From Rutstroemia sp. NJR-2017a BVV2 (taxonomy: Eukaryota > Ascomycota > Leotiomycetes > Helotiales > Rutstroemiaceae), in contig NJPS01000048.1 in assembly GCA_002946415.1 (NCBI GenBank), positions 310,001 through 374,000 on the forward strand: a stretch of 64,000 nucleotides of DNA, written 5' to 3'. Under the pieces are notes generated by a model. The model was not told where the DNA came from. It searched no databases and worked only from the letters and a program-made list of their open reading frames with translations. The number at the start of each line of letters is the position of its first letter. Position 1 is the stretch's first letter. The position numbers were made by a program, and so were the translations under genes. Shown piece by piece: positions 47,099 to 57,704 of this stretch.

Positions 47099-48113
47099 AT
47101 GAGGTTTTTGGCTATGATTCGTAAGTTCTCACAAGGCATTGTAAAACAGGGACATTGGGCCACTGACTGACTTGACTACCAACAGCCATGCTTGGATATC
47201 ACCATATACTCCAGATTTTCTTAGCTTCCTCAATTATATTAACATGTAAGCTATTCTCCAGCTTCTCGCTCGTTCAGCAGAATAATTTGATCCGTCGACA
47301 TATCAGCTGTTCTCATAGCCGGCTGCACCAGCACCACGCTCTCCAACGTGTATCTCCTCTCCCTCTCCTATGCAGATCAACCAGGGACTGCGCCTAATGA
47401 CTCGTCGCAAATAAATCCAAATGTCTCAACGACATTCGCCAACCTCGTAAGCCAAAACGGCTTCAACGCTTCCATGTCCTTCAAAATCCGCGTAGGCTTT
47501 CTAGGTTTCTGCTTAGCAGATTCGGCGGGAACATGGGTTTGCGAACGCAGTGCTAAGGCGCTGGCAAACTTCATCCGGGCATCGAGAGCGGATAGGGATC
47601 CGTTGAATGTAGTCTGGATCGCGAAAGAGTTCCAGGAACAATCGTTGTTTAGTGGACTATGGTAAGCTTCCATTGACTTTAGCGACGACTTTTTTGATGT
47701 TCTGCTGCCAGTGAACTGATAACATATCTCTGTGGCGCAGGATTGCTTCTATTGTACTCATGTTCGCATGTATCCTTCTTCTTATCACGTATCCTGGTTG
47801 GCACGAGGAAGAAGATATTTCTGGCCGTGGACTGGAGGATAAAATATTTCCCCCACGGACTGTGTCACAGTGGGCATTAGTTGCCGCAGTTTTTGCGTCG
47901 TTGTTCGCCCTCGTGTCGGCTATCTGGCAACATATTACTTGTGCTACTGGCGCGGCGATGGTGCGAAGCCTCTCCTATGGAACAGTCCAAACTGTTGTAG
48001 GACCGGCTGCGATGATATTGGCATGGGGTAGCGTTTTCCTTGTGATTGTTGCTACTATAGGGCTCCTGGTTATGATTCTGAGTATCAGAGTTTTGGCAGA
48101 GACTTTTGGTTAA
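47099..48113 (+). CDS. FIG1: Fig1-type membrane protein (mating Ca2+ regulator / membrane fusion)
   Basis: Exons are 47099-47120, 47186-47245, 47307-47661 and 47741-48113, 269 residues. Splicing gives GYHHILQIFLASSIILTSVL followed by IAGCTSTTLSNVYLLSLSYA, the N-terminal membrane helix and GC motif of Fig1. The extracellular loop includes VGFLGFCLADSAGTWVCER, the paired-cysteine block of the claudin-like Fig1 fold, then DPLNVVWIAKEF. Three more helices follow (GLWIASIVLMFACILLLITY; WALVAAVFASLFALVSAIW; ILAWGSVFLVIVATIGLLVM). In yeast and Neurospora, Fig1 is needed for low-affinity Ca2+ influx and cell fusion during mating and for hyphal development. Order and cysteines match, so the family call is firm; the process in this species is inferred. 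Confidence 0.93.
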
Positions 48114-48518
48114 GACTGATTCGGAAACAGCGCTCTGATAACAAGAGATATGTTTTAGAGGTAACATTCTACCAAGGGGCCTTAGGCTCAATGCCTGCGT
48201 GGTCATTGTAGAACCCTTGAAAGGAAACACGCGATAGAGGTGCGTTTCTCGAGATCACTATGTCACGCAAGGATGGTCAAATGTTCGAGAAAGTCTGTTT
48301 CATTATATTATCGTCCCTCTGTACAAAAAATGCCAATTGAAACCGTTACACCGCAGTCCGTAGACATGCTGGTAGAAGACCCAATGAGAAAAAGCGCTTT
48401 CCATAAAACCGTAATCGTGAGATGAAAGGATAAAGGATACGCCAAAAATAAAAGAGGAATCGAAAGACAACGCCAGGGTCCATGCCATCTGCTGCCAACT
48501 TCCAAGACTTATTCCTCA
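48114..48518. other. 3' flank of FIG1
   Basis: 405 bp with no recognised feature apart from short frames. Convergent with PMP3. Confidence 0.4.
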
Positions 48519-48650
48519 ATGAGCTGTCCGAAATCGCCGAATGAGGTTTCCTGCCAGCCCGAGACTTCCGATGCCAAGAACATTATCGAGGAAGTGCCGG
48601 AGCATGGACCATATTGTGTGCCGCCTGATTATTTCGAGTGGGAATTATGA
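48519..48650 (+). CDS. Possible 43-residue ORF
   Basis: Short frame MSCPKSPNEVSCQPETSDAK, then EEVPEHGPYCVPPDYFEWEL. It lies antisense to the 3' flank of PMP3. The composition (Cys, Pro, Glu) and aromatic end look like a protein tail, perhaps the last exon of a spliced gene whose upstream part was not found. No family recognised; low confidence. Confidence 0.2.
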   Translation: MSCPKSPNEVSCQPETSDAKNIIEEVPEHGPYCVPPDYFEWEL

Positions 48651-48744
48651 AGATGGAGAATGTTCGAGAGTATTATGGGTATCGGAGCGGTGAAGCTTGT
48701 GTCTTGGGTGATCGTGAAGAGTCGTGCATCGGTGAGAGGAATGA

Positions 48745-49086
48745 TTAGTATTTCAGAATGATGTACAGCGCGTGGATGATTCCGGGAATGTATCTAATTC
48801 AAGGGTTAGCTGATGATGCTTCATGATTGCGACGTCGCAGAGGGTTGAGCGAATTCTGCTGGTGTCTACATACCCAAGAATCGTCAACAGAATGTTGATC
48901 AAGAGGTCAGCTCCGCATCCTCTCTCAAGGAATACACCAAGAGGCGGTAGAATGACGGCAAGAATGATCTTGCAGATGTCGCTGTGAGTTGACGTTAGCT
49001 AACTGTGAAGTCGTTGGCGCCAGAGAGCTGTTTTAGCGCTCCAGCAACGGGGATGCTTCCAATTCTTACCTTGCAGTGAAAGCCAT
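48745..49086 (-). CDS. PMP3: Pmp3 family small plasma-membrane proteolipid
   Basis: Minus strand, exons 49070-49086, 48874-48981 and 48745-48793, 57 residues. It reads MAFTASDICKIILAVILPPL, then GVFLERGCGADLLINILLTI and LGYIPGIIHALYIILKY. This is the complete Pmp3/UPF0057 protein: two membrane helices with the conserved LPPLGVFLERG and NILLTILGYIPGIIHA motifs. Loss of Pmp3 in yeast hyperpolarises the plasma membrane and causes salt sensitivity. Both introns (48794-48873 and 48982-49069) are GT-AG. The gene is too short and spliced to be found as one open frame. Confidence 0.97.
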
Positions 49087-51062
49087 GATGTCGGTAGTGG
49101 TTGATAAACGTGAGATTCGAAAGTCGAAGTTACTTGATTGACGGGATCGCTTTGAGGAGAAGTGTTTCTTTGTATGGTGGTGGAATGTGTGTTGTTTGCA
49201 ATTGAACTAATGAAGAAAGACGACGGGTGGGTGGACCTTTATGTATGAAAGCAGGAAGACATCGGAGATTCTAGGTTCATGGTCTGATCTGATTAATGAA
49301 GCACAACGTCACCAGCCTATTATTCACAAATTACCTGCAGCGCGAGTTGGCACTGCCCAAAGGAGAATAGCTGATTAATTGACTAAGATATTGGAAACAA
49401 GATGAACGGGAAAGCAGAAAGAAAACCTTGGAAATTCTGCGCCAGATTTCGACGTTGCAGCCATTATTCTGGTGATTCAGCGCGGCCCAAGTGGAAATCA
49501 GGGAAGCTACGTCATCCAACCATCTTACTTTCCGGCATTTCCAGGGACGCTAAATCTCCTACCCTTTATTGCCAGGGAAACAATGGTCTTAGACTCTCCG
49601 TGTTTGTCGCAGATTTGGAAAACCGTCTCGTGCGAACCAGTAATGAAGACATTCCATACGAAATACGGTACATACGGTCAAATGCCCACGTTGTTCTGGC
49701 AGACATACGGTAATTGTCCCTCACCCCATAAAAAGGATGAGGCGCTCAGAAAGCTTTCGGCTCTAGATCTGTGGCGTTCACAGCTAGTAGCTCGTGCGTT
49801 GTGGCACAGCTGTGGCGCAAACGTCACCATCCGCAGCTTCCCTGCAACATCGACTTCATCGTTCGCTTGATCTACAATTTATTCGAATTCCATGTCGAAA
49901 GACGTTTACTGCGCCAACTTGCTAACTAAGCCCTGTGCCACTTACAACCCGACTTCTTGTCTTTTCCTTCTTGCATCTCTCTTCGCCATTCCGACGTCCA
50001 TTGAGGGCCACTGAAATGACGAAGTGGACAGTCGGGTAGGAAAGTGTTCCTTGGTAAACGCGTACTGTACTCCGGCCACTGTGTAGCATGGTACTAAGTA
50101 CAAGCTTGCTAGAAATTGAGATGGATGAGTCTTGGTCATTTGACCTCACTATACTCTATTCCTGCATATATTTCCCTGCGGCCTTGTGTTATGGGTCTTG
50201 CCTTCTTTTAGTGGGCACAGCTCGGGAAAGCGGCAGATGAAGATTCTTGGCTGGTTTTTCCAAGGCCTCACAGGGCTGTGTCTGGACAAAATTTGTCCTT
50301 GGGATAGCTGCACGATTTGAACGCACCAGCAAACGTGGCGTTATACGCGTGTCTTTTCTCTGCTGCGCACGAATGCGCTCTGGGTAATGTGCTCCCCGGT
50401 ATGAATTCGGCTCATGATATTTGCGGTGAGAGTTCTCGCGTCTTTTGTCGAGTCTTGGGCTCAGCGTTCAGTACCATACTCAATCAACGACTGCCCAGTG
50501 GCAGGGCGATGAGCAGATGAAGCAGCTCGAGCTCGAATTTGCACCCTTTGGGAGATATCAGCAAACTCCACTGGCTGGGGCTCTATGATTTTGCTACCGT
50601 ATTAGTGCAGTAGGCAACGGAAGAGGTGCTATTCATTCTCAAGGTCACACTTCAGCCTGCAGAATCATGAAGATTGCTCAAATCAGCCTGGTATAGTCAT
50701 GGAAATGCTCAGAAGAACCAGTGTCCGATAGATAGGAATGGGAGCATTGATGGGTCTAGACAATGCTTTTGAAATTGTGTGTCTGGACATCTTTGATATC
50801 AAATCTTCGCGTCGATATAGAATAGCATTTCTTGTGACAATCAAGCAGAACACCTTTGTCGAATATTAATTCTAGCTCAAATTTCAAATTAAAAATAACC
50901 AATTCCTCCGTAACTATGCCATGACCCTCACTGTTCCTGCCCTCACTCAGACATGTTGCCCCATAATCCAGGCATCAAAGCAAAATTTAACCCCGCCATC
51001 ATCACAATACACAAAATTTATGCATCCATCCAATATCAAAACTACCTCAATAAACGTCCACC
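49087..51062. other. Divergent intergenic region
   Basis: Almost 2 kb between PMP3 (-) and the GTPase gene (+). Frames up to 132 codons (49472-49870) begin at non-ATG codons and have no motifs. No repeats or RNA genes were noted. It probably contains both promoters. Confidence 0.4.
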
Positions 51063-52473
51063 ATGCCTCGAGATCCCTTAATCGCCCTTGTGGGCAAACC
51101 CTCCTCAGGAAAGAGTACGACATTAAACAGTCTTACTGATGCATCATCAAAAGTTGGTTCGTAAAAAGTCCGCACCCTCTTATCAACTACCCCTCCATAC
51201 ACTTACCTCTCCTCCACCATAGGCAACTTCCCGTAAGCTCCATCCCCAACTCCCGCCTTCAGAAATGCATACTGAGCCTTCAGATTCACAACTATCGACC
51301 CGCAACGCGCAATTGGATATCTGCAAATCGACTGCGCATGTGCGCGCTACAACCTCGAGTCTCGATGTAAACCCAACTACGGCTCCTGCGTATCCGGCCG
51401 CCGATCCGTTCCGATCGAACTCCTCGACGTAGCTGGTCTTGTTCCAGGCGCTCATGAAGGAAAGGGACTGGGCAATAAGTTCCTCGACGATCTTCGCCAT
51501 GCGGACGCGTTGATCCACGTTGTCGACGTATCGGGCACTACGGACGCAGAGGGCAAGACTACGAGAGGTTATGACCCGAGCTACGATATCGTATGGTTGC
51601 GCAGTGAGATTGTAGCATGGATTCGAGGGAACCTGATGGCGAAATGGGGAAGTGTCAAGAGGCGACATATCGCGGTAAAAGCGACGGCTGTCGAGACGTT
51701 ACAGGGGCAATTCTCCGGTTACGGGAGTACAAGTGCGGTTATTGCGCGGACGTTGGATAGAATGGGGTTGAAAGAGCCATTGGAACACTGGTCGGATGAG
51801 ACGATAGATGCGGTGGTAAATGCATTCACGGACGAGAAATTCCCGACGGTGATAGCGTTGAATAAAATCGATCATGCGGATGCGGATAAGAACATATCGA
51901 AAATAGCGAAGATGCAGGATCCGAAGAGTATAGTACTGTGTAGTGCTATATCTGAAGTCTTCTTGAGGAAGTTGGCAAAGCAAGGATTCGTGAAGTATAC
52001 AGAGGGAAGCGAGTTTGTGGATACGAGGGAAGATCTGATAGCGGATGGGGATCCGGATGGTGGGGGTTTGAAGGAACTGGATGAGAAGTTGAAGACGAGA
52101 ATTGAAAATTTGAAGGATATGGTTTTATATAGATTCGGGAGCACGGGAGTGGTGCAGGTGCTTCAGAGAGCGGCAGAGTTGCTTGGGTTGGTGCCGGTAT
52201 TCCCAGTAAGGAACGTCGGTGCTCTGACCGGCACGGGGAGTGAGAAGGTCTTTAGGGATTGTGTTTTGGTTAAGAAGGGCACTACGGTTGCGGAATGTGC
52301 GAGGAAGGTTATGGGTGATGCTCCTTTGGCTTATGTTGAAGGTGCTGGCGGAGTAAGGGTATCAGAAGATGCAATTGTATCAGTGGGATCCAACGATGTG
52401 AGTCTTCTCGTTCCCATCATGTTCAACTCACTAACCTTTCTAGATCTTATCCTTCAAGGTTGGCAGAGCATGA
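51063..52473 (+). CDS. Obg/YchF-like GTPase (yeast YGR210C type)
   Basis: Exons are 51063-51156, 51223-51232 (10 nt), 51284-52397 and 52444-52473, 415 residues. P-loop [20 protein letters not shown] (G11-T19). The 10-nt exon restores [20 protein letters not shown], the switch region typical of YchF/Obg. Then come [20 protein letters not shown] (G3) and [10 protein letters not shown] (G4). A long inserted helical part ([20 protein letters not shown]...) and a TGS-like end are as in archaeal and fungal YGR210C relatives, distinct from Ola1. The last exon encodes ILSFKVGRA and a stop. Family members bind ribosomes or nucleotides, but the exact role is unknown. Donor GTTCGT of intron 1 is unusual but is the only one that keeps GNFPF. 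Confidence 0.92.
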
Positions 52474-52729
52474 AAGGATCAGCTTCATCCCCTCATCATG
52501 TATCAAGGCTACGGAGTTCAGGAAGATGGACAAAAGGCATGGCAATCGGCGTTTGTGAGATATTAACAGGTACCTCAATCTAATCTGCAATTGAAGTGTT
52601 TTGAATTTTGGGTTCAAATTTTGATGACTCGCATCTTCTCGTCCATCCTATTTACATATCCACCCCCATCACAGCCCATTCTCAATTGCTTGGTTCTCCT
52701 ACCCTTTCATTCATATCCCACCCACCTCC

Positions 52730-53160
52730 TCAACCTTGAATCCCTTTCTAAAACACCAGTTAGCAAATCTCCTATCAACAATCACCCCCCTCCCCCTCAA
52801 TTAAAGAAACCTCTCCAGAAAACTTACCCCACCCCTCTCATCCTCCATCCCAATAATCGGTCCAGGCGCCTTCGGATGTTCCTTCTTCGCCTTGCTCCTA
52901 CTATTCTGCCCATCCTTCTCCGCAATACTCGTCGCGTTGCTGGTCCCCTCGCCCGTTCCGCCCTCCGCGCGCTCCTGCCTCCCTAGTTTCGACCCGTCGT
53001 GCTCCACGTTGTATTTATCCCCGTCTTCTGTGACGTGGTCTTTGGGCGGACTGCCTTTCCAGTTCCCGGTGCGTTGCGGGGTCGTGCTGCTGAATGGGCG
53101 GGTGGGGAGAGCGAGAGCTGGACGCTGGGGAAGGCGGCGGAGGAGGGTGGTGCGGAACAT
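52730..53160 (-). CDS. Small predicted mitochondrial protein
   Basis: Minus strand, exons 52828-53160 and 52730-52747, 116 residues. The N-terminus MFRTTLLRRLPQRPALALPT RPFSSTT is Arg/Ser/Leu-rich without acids, a strong mitochondrial presequence with an RPFSS cleavage-like motif. The middle is hydrophilic (KDHVTEDGDKYNVEHDGSKL, GRQERAEGGTGEGTSN). A donor GTAAGT at 52827 and a CTAAC branch site before the acceptor at 52748 replace the read-through tail VSFLERFL by KGIQG, giving an end GMEDERGGKGIQG. No domain is known to me; it appears to be a small fungal mitochondrial protein of unknown function. Confidence 0.7.
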
Positions 53161-53623
53161 TTTTATGGGAGGTGGGTGTTTGTGTGTGGTTTTGGATGGG
53201 ATTGGTTTTGGTTTGTTTTGTTTTGTTTTGTTGTGTAGAATCGCTGACTTGCTTGTACAGAATCAATTAATTGTTAGGAAGAAAAATCAAATTAACACAG
53301 TAAGTTCAGTAAGTTAGTTAAGTCAAAATCCGACGTGAACATATGATGCCATCAATCTGGAGCACAGCTCCTAGGTCCCCACTCTTTTTCGGTTGCAGAC
53401 GCATAGTTCATGTCGTCACTAGTAATTGGCGTTTTGAGGGGTAAATCGATGGGTCGAGAATAGAAATAGATCGTCGAGAATTTGGCGAATCTCGATGTTT
53501 GGAATTCTTGGGGCCCTGGGCTTCTATTCTCGATTTGTCTACCGAGGATTTCCACGCTACAGACAGGTGCGCAATGCGCGCACGCATGTACTGGAGTCGC
53601 TACCCCTTTCTTGGTGCCTCTTC
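53161..53623. other. Intergenic region
   Basis: 463 bp with TTTTG repeats (53205-53232) upstream of the small mitochondrial protein. The last part borders the 128-bp tandem repeat. No gene recognised. Confidence 0.4.
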
Positions 53624-53879
53624 GGCTTGGGGAAAACAGGCTGGTTTGGGACAATGGATTGTAGCTGATTATTATTGTCAAATGAATATCCTAAAGAATC
53701 CGAGGTATTGTAATATTCTTATTGTCTAGTTGTCTATTGAATACTGTCGCGGGCTTGGGCGAAATAGGCCGATTTGGGACAATAGATTGTAGCTGATTAT
53801 TATTGTCAAATGAATGTCCTAAAGAATCTGAGGGATTGTAATATTCTTATTGTTCAGTTGTCTATTGAACACTGTCGCG
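53624..53879. repeat. Two 128-bp tandem repeats
   Basis: Two head-to-tail units with a 128-bp period (53624-53751 and 53752-53879). Shared landmarks are GGGACAATRGATTGTAGCTG, TTATTATTGTCAAATGAAT and TTGTCTATTGAAYACTGTCG. The second unit holds the 3' end of the minus-strand gene at 53819. The unit is thus a duplicated gene tail plus its 3' flank. A third, diverged copy is at 57347-57483. Confidence 0.85.
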
Positions 53880-54614
53880 GACCTGTGATTTCTGCACCGG
53901 AGAGGCTGCTGGCTATATTGCAATTTTAGAAGCATTTTAAGAAGAATCACACTGTCGTAAGGCAAATTTCCTGGATCTTGTTTTAAATATACAATTAAAA
54001 GCTCTTTCATTGCAATAGACTGTCTAGCTAACCGCTCTTCGTCGTTGGAAAACAGAACCTGCAACCTGACCAAATACAAGTGGTGAAACCGAATTAGCAA
54101 CAGAGCTTTCCCGATTGGCATCGACACGTTATCCATTAGCCAAAGAAGCGGGTGAATTATTGAAGGGAAGGTGCGTTTCCACATGTTGAGGTACAACTAG
54201 CAAATGTTAGAAAGGAGGGTATCTGAACATTGGATATGATTCATTACTTACAGCTTCTGGTCCAAGATTGCCTCCTGTGTGTATGACACCTTCCCATCCA
54301 TCACTACGTATGGATAGATGGCTTCTCAATGTTAGCAAAAGGTAGCTGATGCTGCACCAGGAACGAAGTAGTTCATCAAAAACGGTGTGATCTATGGTAG
54401 CAATGAGAGTTTCTTGTGGGTTACCTTCGATACTGATGTCCGGGGGCATTCTATTGTATGGATCTCTAGAGTCGTGAGAAGCCCCTTTCTTGTTCTCTTC
54501 AGCCTCTCCTGCGCTGCACAATCTCACGCAGCAAATCTTGTCGCGGTTCGTCGCGGGATTAGAGTGTAAAGGGAAACTTGCAAGTTGTGAGATTCTGAGA
54601 TCCTGAAAGTGCAT
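53819..54614 (-). CDS. Hypothetical protein of unknown function
   Basis: Minus strand, exons 54252-54614 and 53819-54196, 246 residues. The intron 54197-54251 (donor GTAAGT, CTAAC branch site) joins GWEGVIHTGGNLGPEA to LYLNMWKRTFPSIIHPLLWL in frame. The start ATG at 54614 is the first in the frame; an upstream exon cannot be excluded. The second exon looks helical (KALLLIRFHHLYLVRLQVLF and MKELLIVYLKQDPGNLPYDS). No family recognised. The stop lies in the second 128-bp repeat unit, and the reading frame continues with recognisable relatives of the same tail in the other copies, so the gene end may have been remodelled by duplication. Confidence 0.55.
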
Positions 54615-54872
54615 TTGATTGAGTCTATCTGAAGAACTATTTACACAGAGAATCGTGGATTCATATCCCAATATCTCCACGCAAGTTTCGTCCGCCTCTC
54701 AACCCTAACACGATTACGTTCAAAACCAATGAAATCCATCTCAAGATAGGTCTCTGATATGAAATTACTGAGAACCCTTTCGTGGATTCCTGATCTGACC
54801 TTGTTTTGATCCTTCGATTTTTAAGATGTGGTGTTTGTCGATGCTCTTGCATTATTGAAGTCTAGGCGAACA

Positions 54873-56271
54873 TTAAGAGGTTTGCTCGTCATACAGCCGA
54901 CACCCAGCCGCCCACGCGTCAACGAGGTTGCTAGTCTCCGACCAGGTCTCCGCAATGACGTCGAGAATCTTCCCAGAAGAAGCAGAGTTCAAAATGATAG
55001 GGATGTCAGGTAGTTTTCCATGAATGTCATCCTGAACAACCTGACTCGGTACCATCACATGGTGCTTCCCAAAATCAGCCTTCTTTATCTCAAAAAGTCC
55101 CTTTCCCTTATACAACGGTAACGGACGATTGAGATATGACTGCATCTCGACACCAAGCAAGTAGCGACACTTGATATCCTCCGCAAGACAATCAGCCTCG
55201 GCATACGTGGTAGCCTTGGTGAGGACCATTGCAACGATGTACTTGGTTATCGTTATCGCGTTATTCATCTGGGCTTTGCTTGGCTGTCGATGTTTGGCAT
55301 TGGGATCGGGCTTCCATTCGCTTAGCTCGTTTGTGACCGAGAAACAGAACGCTTTGTGAGGTGTCGGTACTACAACCTCATCCACTAGAGACGCTGGCTT
55401 GACGGAGAAATCGTAATTGGTGGCAAGATGTTTGTGTAGAGCCTCTGCCAGCTTGCAAGAGTCGATGTTGAGGATAGGGATTGTTATTTGGACACATGGC
55501 TCTCCGTCTGGGTCGTGTACAAGGAGCATTTGTGGAACGTTGATAAACGAGCATTTGTTAGGTAGAGCTGTTGTGATGGCGTGTATCATGATGGCTTTCT
55601 TCGAGGACACACTGAGTAATTGTAACTTGTAACCTATTCTTTCGCAACATTTGCTCAACATTCCGGCCACAGCCGTCATCTCTTGGTCATATTCTTCATA
55701 TAGCGTAAAAGTATTACGATCAATGAAGAAGAAAGCTAATTGGCTTCCCGCAGCAGGCAATCTGCCGTCACACAATTGCAGAAACTCAGTAAATGATCTG
55801 TGAGTATCGCGATCATCGTCTGAGAGCTTTACAAACCAACCATCTGAAAACTCGGTTGAAATTCGTTCAGTCACAGCGTGCAGAACACATCTTCGAACTC
55901 CATAGATGGAGAGCTCATCCTCAAGTGAAGAGGCAGGCGTGTTGGCTAGAGGAAGACTGTTAAGCAAACGAACACATAAAGTTGTAAGAGAGAAACGGAG
56001 TAGGCTGGTTACCTGTGCTGTTCTTCACCGAAAGTCTTCTCTTTGTATCGGCCCATTTGAGGAGATTCAATCCTGTACCATCTCCACCGTAAACTTCCTC
56101 CGGCGCTGGTTCGTTGGCGTGGACTGTCTCGCTTTCTAAAATCAAACTTGGTCTCTTACTTGTAGGGAGTTTGCGGCGCGATGCTTGGGTAGCTTTCTCG
56201 TTCGACTTCGTCTTTGCCTGTTTTCTGTTGCCATCGGGCGAGTCACTTCTACCTTCTTTAGTCTTTGGCAT
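54873..56271 (-). CDS. Hypothetical protein, basic N-terminus
   Basis: Minus strand, exons 56013-56271 and 54873-55945, 443 residues. The intron 55946-56012 (donor GTAACC, CTTAAC branch site) joins RRLSVKNST to ANTPASSLEDELSIYGVRRC in frame. The N-terminal 60 residues are Lys/Ser-rich (KQAKTKSNEKATQASRRKLP), likely disordered and nuclear. The rest looks globular with many Leu/Ile/Cys (GSQLAFFFIDRNTFTLYEEY, MLLVHDPDGEPCVQITIPIL, ITITKYIVAMVLTKATTYAE). No domain was recognised. It is divergent from the broken gene at 56592, with a 320-bp shared upstream region containing repeated palindromic elements. Confidence 0.7.
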
Positions 56272-56591
56272 TTTGTTTACCAGGCACGTTGGTCGTGAAA
56301 TGTTGGAATGGCACTGATCGAAGCACGTTGTAGGTGAAAAGAGAACAAAACAATTCTGGATGCCAGTGAAAAATTTTCACCAGTGAATAATCCGCCAGTA
56401 TTAGGTAGATCTCTGGCTGAAATTCCTCAATCTTACTTGGTCTTTGGATGCCAGTGAAAAATTTTCACCAGTGAATAACCCGCCAGTATTATCTACCAGG
56501 CGGTATTGTTTGCTGCTCTTTTTAACCTGTTCATCTTCTTGTATACTTTTGTCTTCCTCAGTCCAACATACCATCAGTACTTGCAATCGAA
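56272..56591. promoter_or_regulatory. Divergent upstream region with duplicated element
   Basis: 320 bp between the minus-strand gene at 56271 and the + strand gene remnant at 56592. It contains two copies of a 46-bp element (separate entry). Promoter function is inferred from position. Confidence 0.5.
56358..56491. repeat. Two 46-bp direct repeats with palindromic core
   Basis: Copies at 56358-56403 and 56446-56491 differ at a single base. Each includes GTGAAAAATTTTCAC, an inverted repeat with only the centre base unpaired, flanked by CCA and CAGTG. The spacing between starts is 88 bp. Such paired palindromes in a divergent promoter resemble binding sites for a dimeric factor, but the factor is unknown. 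Confidence 0.9.
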
Positions 56592-57232
56592 ATGGCGGAT
56601 GCAATTATCAGAGCTCCCACTCTCCGTGCAGGCCTTTATTACGAGCGATACAAAGTGGTAATCACTGCATATGGCATCTGATCTGTTAGCTATCATACTG
56701 ATGAACTGTTGCAGGCACGAGCTCTTTATGACGACGGTCGATACTATCTATGCAAACAACATTGCCTAGAGCTCCTGGAGAAGGCGTACTTACCGCGCTT
56801 AACGAAGTGTGAGACACTACAACTTGTTCCTGCCATTACGAGGCTCGTCATTTGCTCTTCGAAGCACTTGCAGTTTGTGATGAGGTGAGTGTAGTACAGT
56901 TCCTGGCAAGTCACTGGCACTAATTCAAACTTTCTAGATGGAAGCAATCCAACCTGCGACTTGGATCCAAAAATTGAGGAACGACACAGCATCTATGCTC
57001 GACGAGCTTGAGGTGTCCAAGGCGATGTGGGGTACAACTGCCATCATCCCGGAACTCGAATACGACCGGTATGAGTCATTTGCAGAACAGCCTGAAGCGG
57101 AGGACCGCGGACTCATCTGGATTGTATTCGGAGAAAGATATCAATGATGCGAGGATCGAGAGTGCAGTGGAGCGTGCCTCACGTCACCCATTCATTCACA
57201 ATGACAGTGACAGTGATACTGAGATGGAATAG
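56592..57232 (+). pseudogene. Frameshifted small gene of unknown function
   Basis: Start ATG at 56592. Exons 56592-56657, 56715-56884 and 56938-57232 with good GT-AG introns (branch sites CTGAT and CTAAT). The first part reads APTLRAGLYYERYKVARALY, then CLELLEKAYLPRLTKCETLQ. Around 56830-56845 the coherent reading moves to another frame, HYEARHLLFEALAVCDEMEA, continuing PATWIQKLRNDTASMLDELE. Around 57100-57120 it moves again, to SEKDINDARIESAVERASRH and an acidic end. Both shifts have the same sense (one base missing modulo 3). No introns fit. So it is either a young pseudogene or has two base-call errors. No known family. Confidence 0.6.
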
Positions 57233-57346
57233 CGAGTAGTTCACTGGCATTCACGGAAGCCGGGAAGGATTGTCATAATGTGGAATACCGCACAGTGTTC
57301 GCAGTAGTTGCTAGTCTCTTCAGGGTAGAAAAAAACAGGAAAATGT

Positions 57347-57483
57347 ATCGTAGCTGGTTACTGTTGTCAAAAAAATGTTCCAAAGAATCCAAGACATTGT
57401 ACTGTTCTCATTGTCCAAAAGTCTTTTGGGTACTGTTGTCGGCCTGGTATTCCTGCACCGGAGAGAATATCTAGTAGATATTG
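57347..57483 (-). repeat. Diverged copy of the 53.7-kb gene-tail repeat
   Basis: Over about 135 bp this aligns with 53786-53920 (landmarks GTAGCTG, TTGTCAAA, AAAGAATC, TTCTGCACCGG/TTCCTGCACCGGAGAG). In the minus-strand frame both read LRCRN...; here the frame stays open longer (WILWNIFLTTVTSYD) where the other copies have stops. Many differences are C/T or G/A, with the 53-kb copies having T or A. Confidence 0.7.
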
Positions 57484-57682
57484 ACGTATAGTCAAATGAG
57501 AGCCGGTAACCTTCCCTTGCGACGTGTAATTCCTTGGGGTTTCATGCCAAACATGTGCCATGCGAAATGCTCCTAGATAATTTTGCCGTGCTGGGAAGAA
57601 AAATACGTAAGGTAGAGGATAGGTGTATAGACCATGACTTGTCTATAACTCATCTTCCCTTGGGACCTCTTTTGAAAAGTAA

Positions 57683-57704
57683 CTCTCTTTGCCTTTTGGC
57701 TTAG
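57683..57704 (+). repeat. 22-bp direct repeat, copy 1
   Basis: CTCTCTTTGCCTTTTGGCTT plus AG, identical to 58430-58451. The two copies are 747 bp apart and flank the 9-bp minisatellite. Confidence 0.85.

Noticed and set aside
49472..49870. 132-codon + strand frame in the PMP3-GTPase spacer
   Set aside because: Starts at a GTG codon, no recognisable domain and no conserved splice sites.
52801..52827. Read-through C-terminus (VSFLERFL) of the small mitochondrial protein
   Set aside because: A perfect GTAAGT donor and a CTAAC-containing acceptor indicate an intron; the spliced end is GGKGIQG.
57367..57561. 64-codon minus-strand frame containing the diverged repeat copy
   Set aside because: The frame differs from that of the related gene tail at 53819, so it is a shadow of a decayed repeat rather than a gene.
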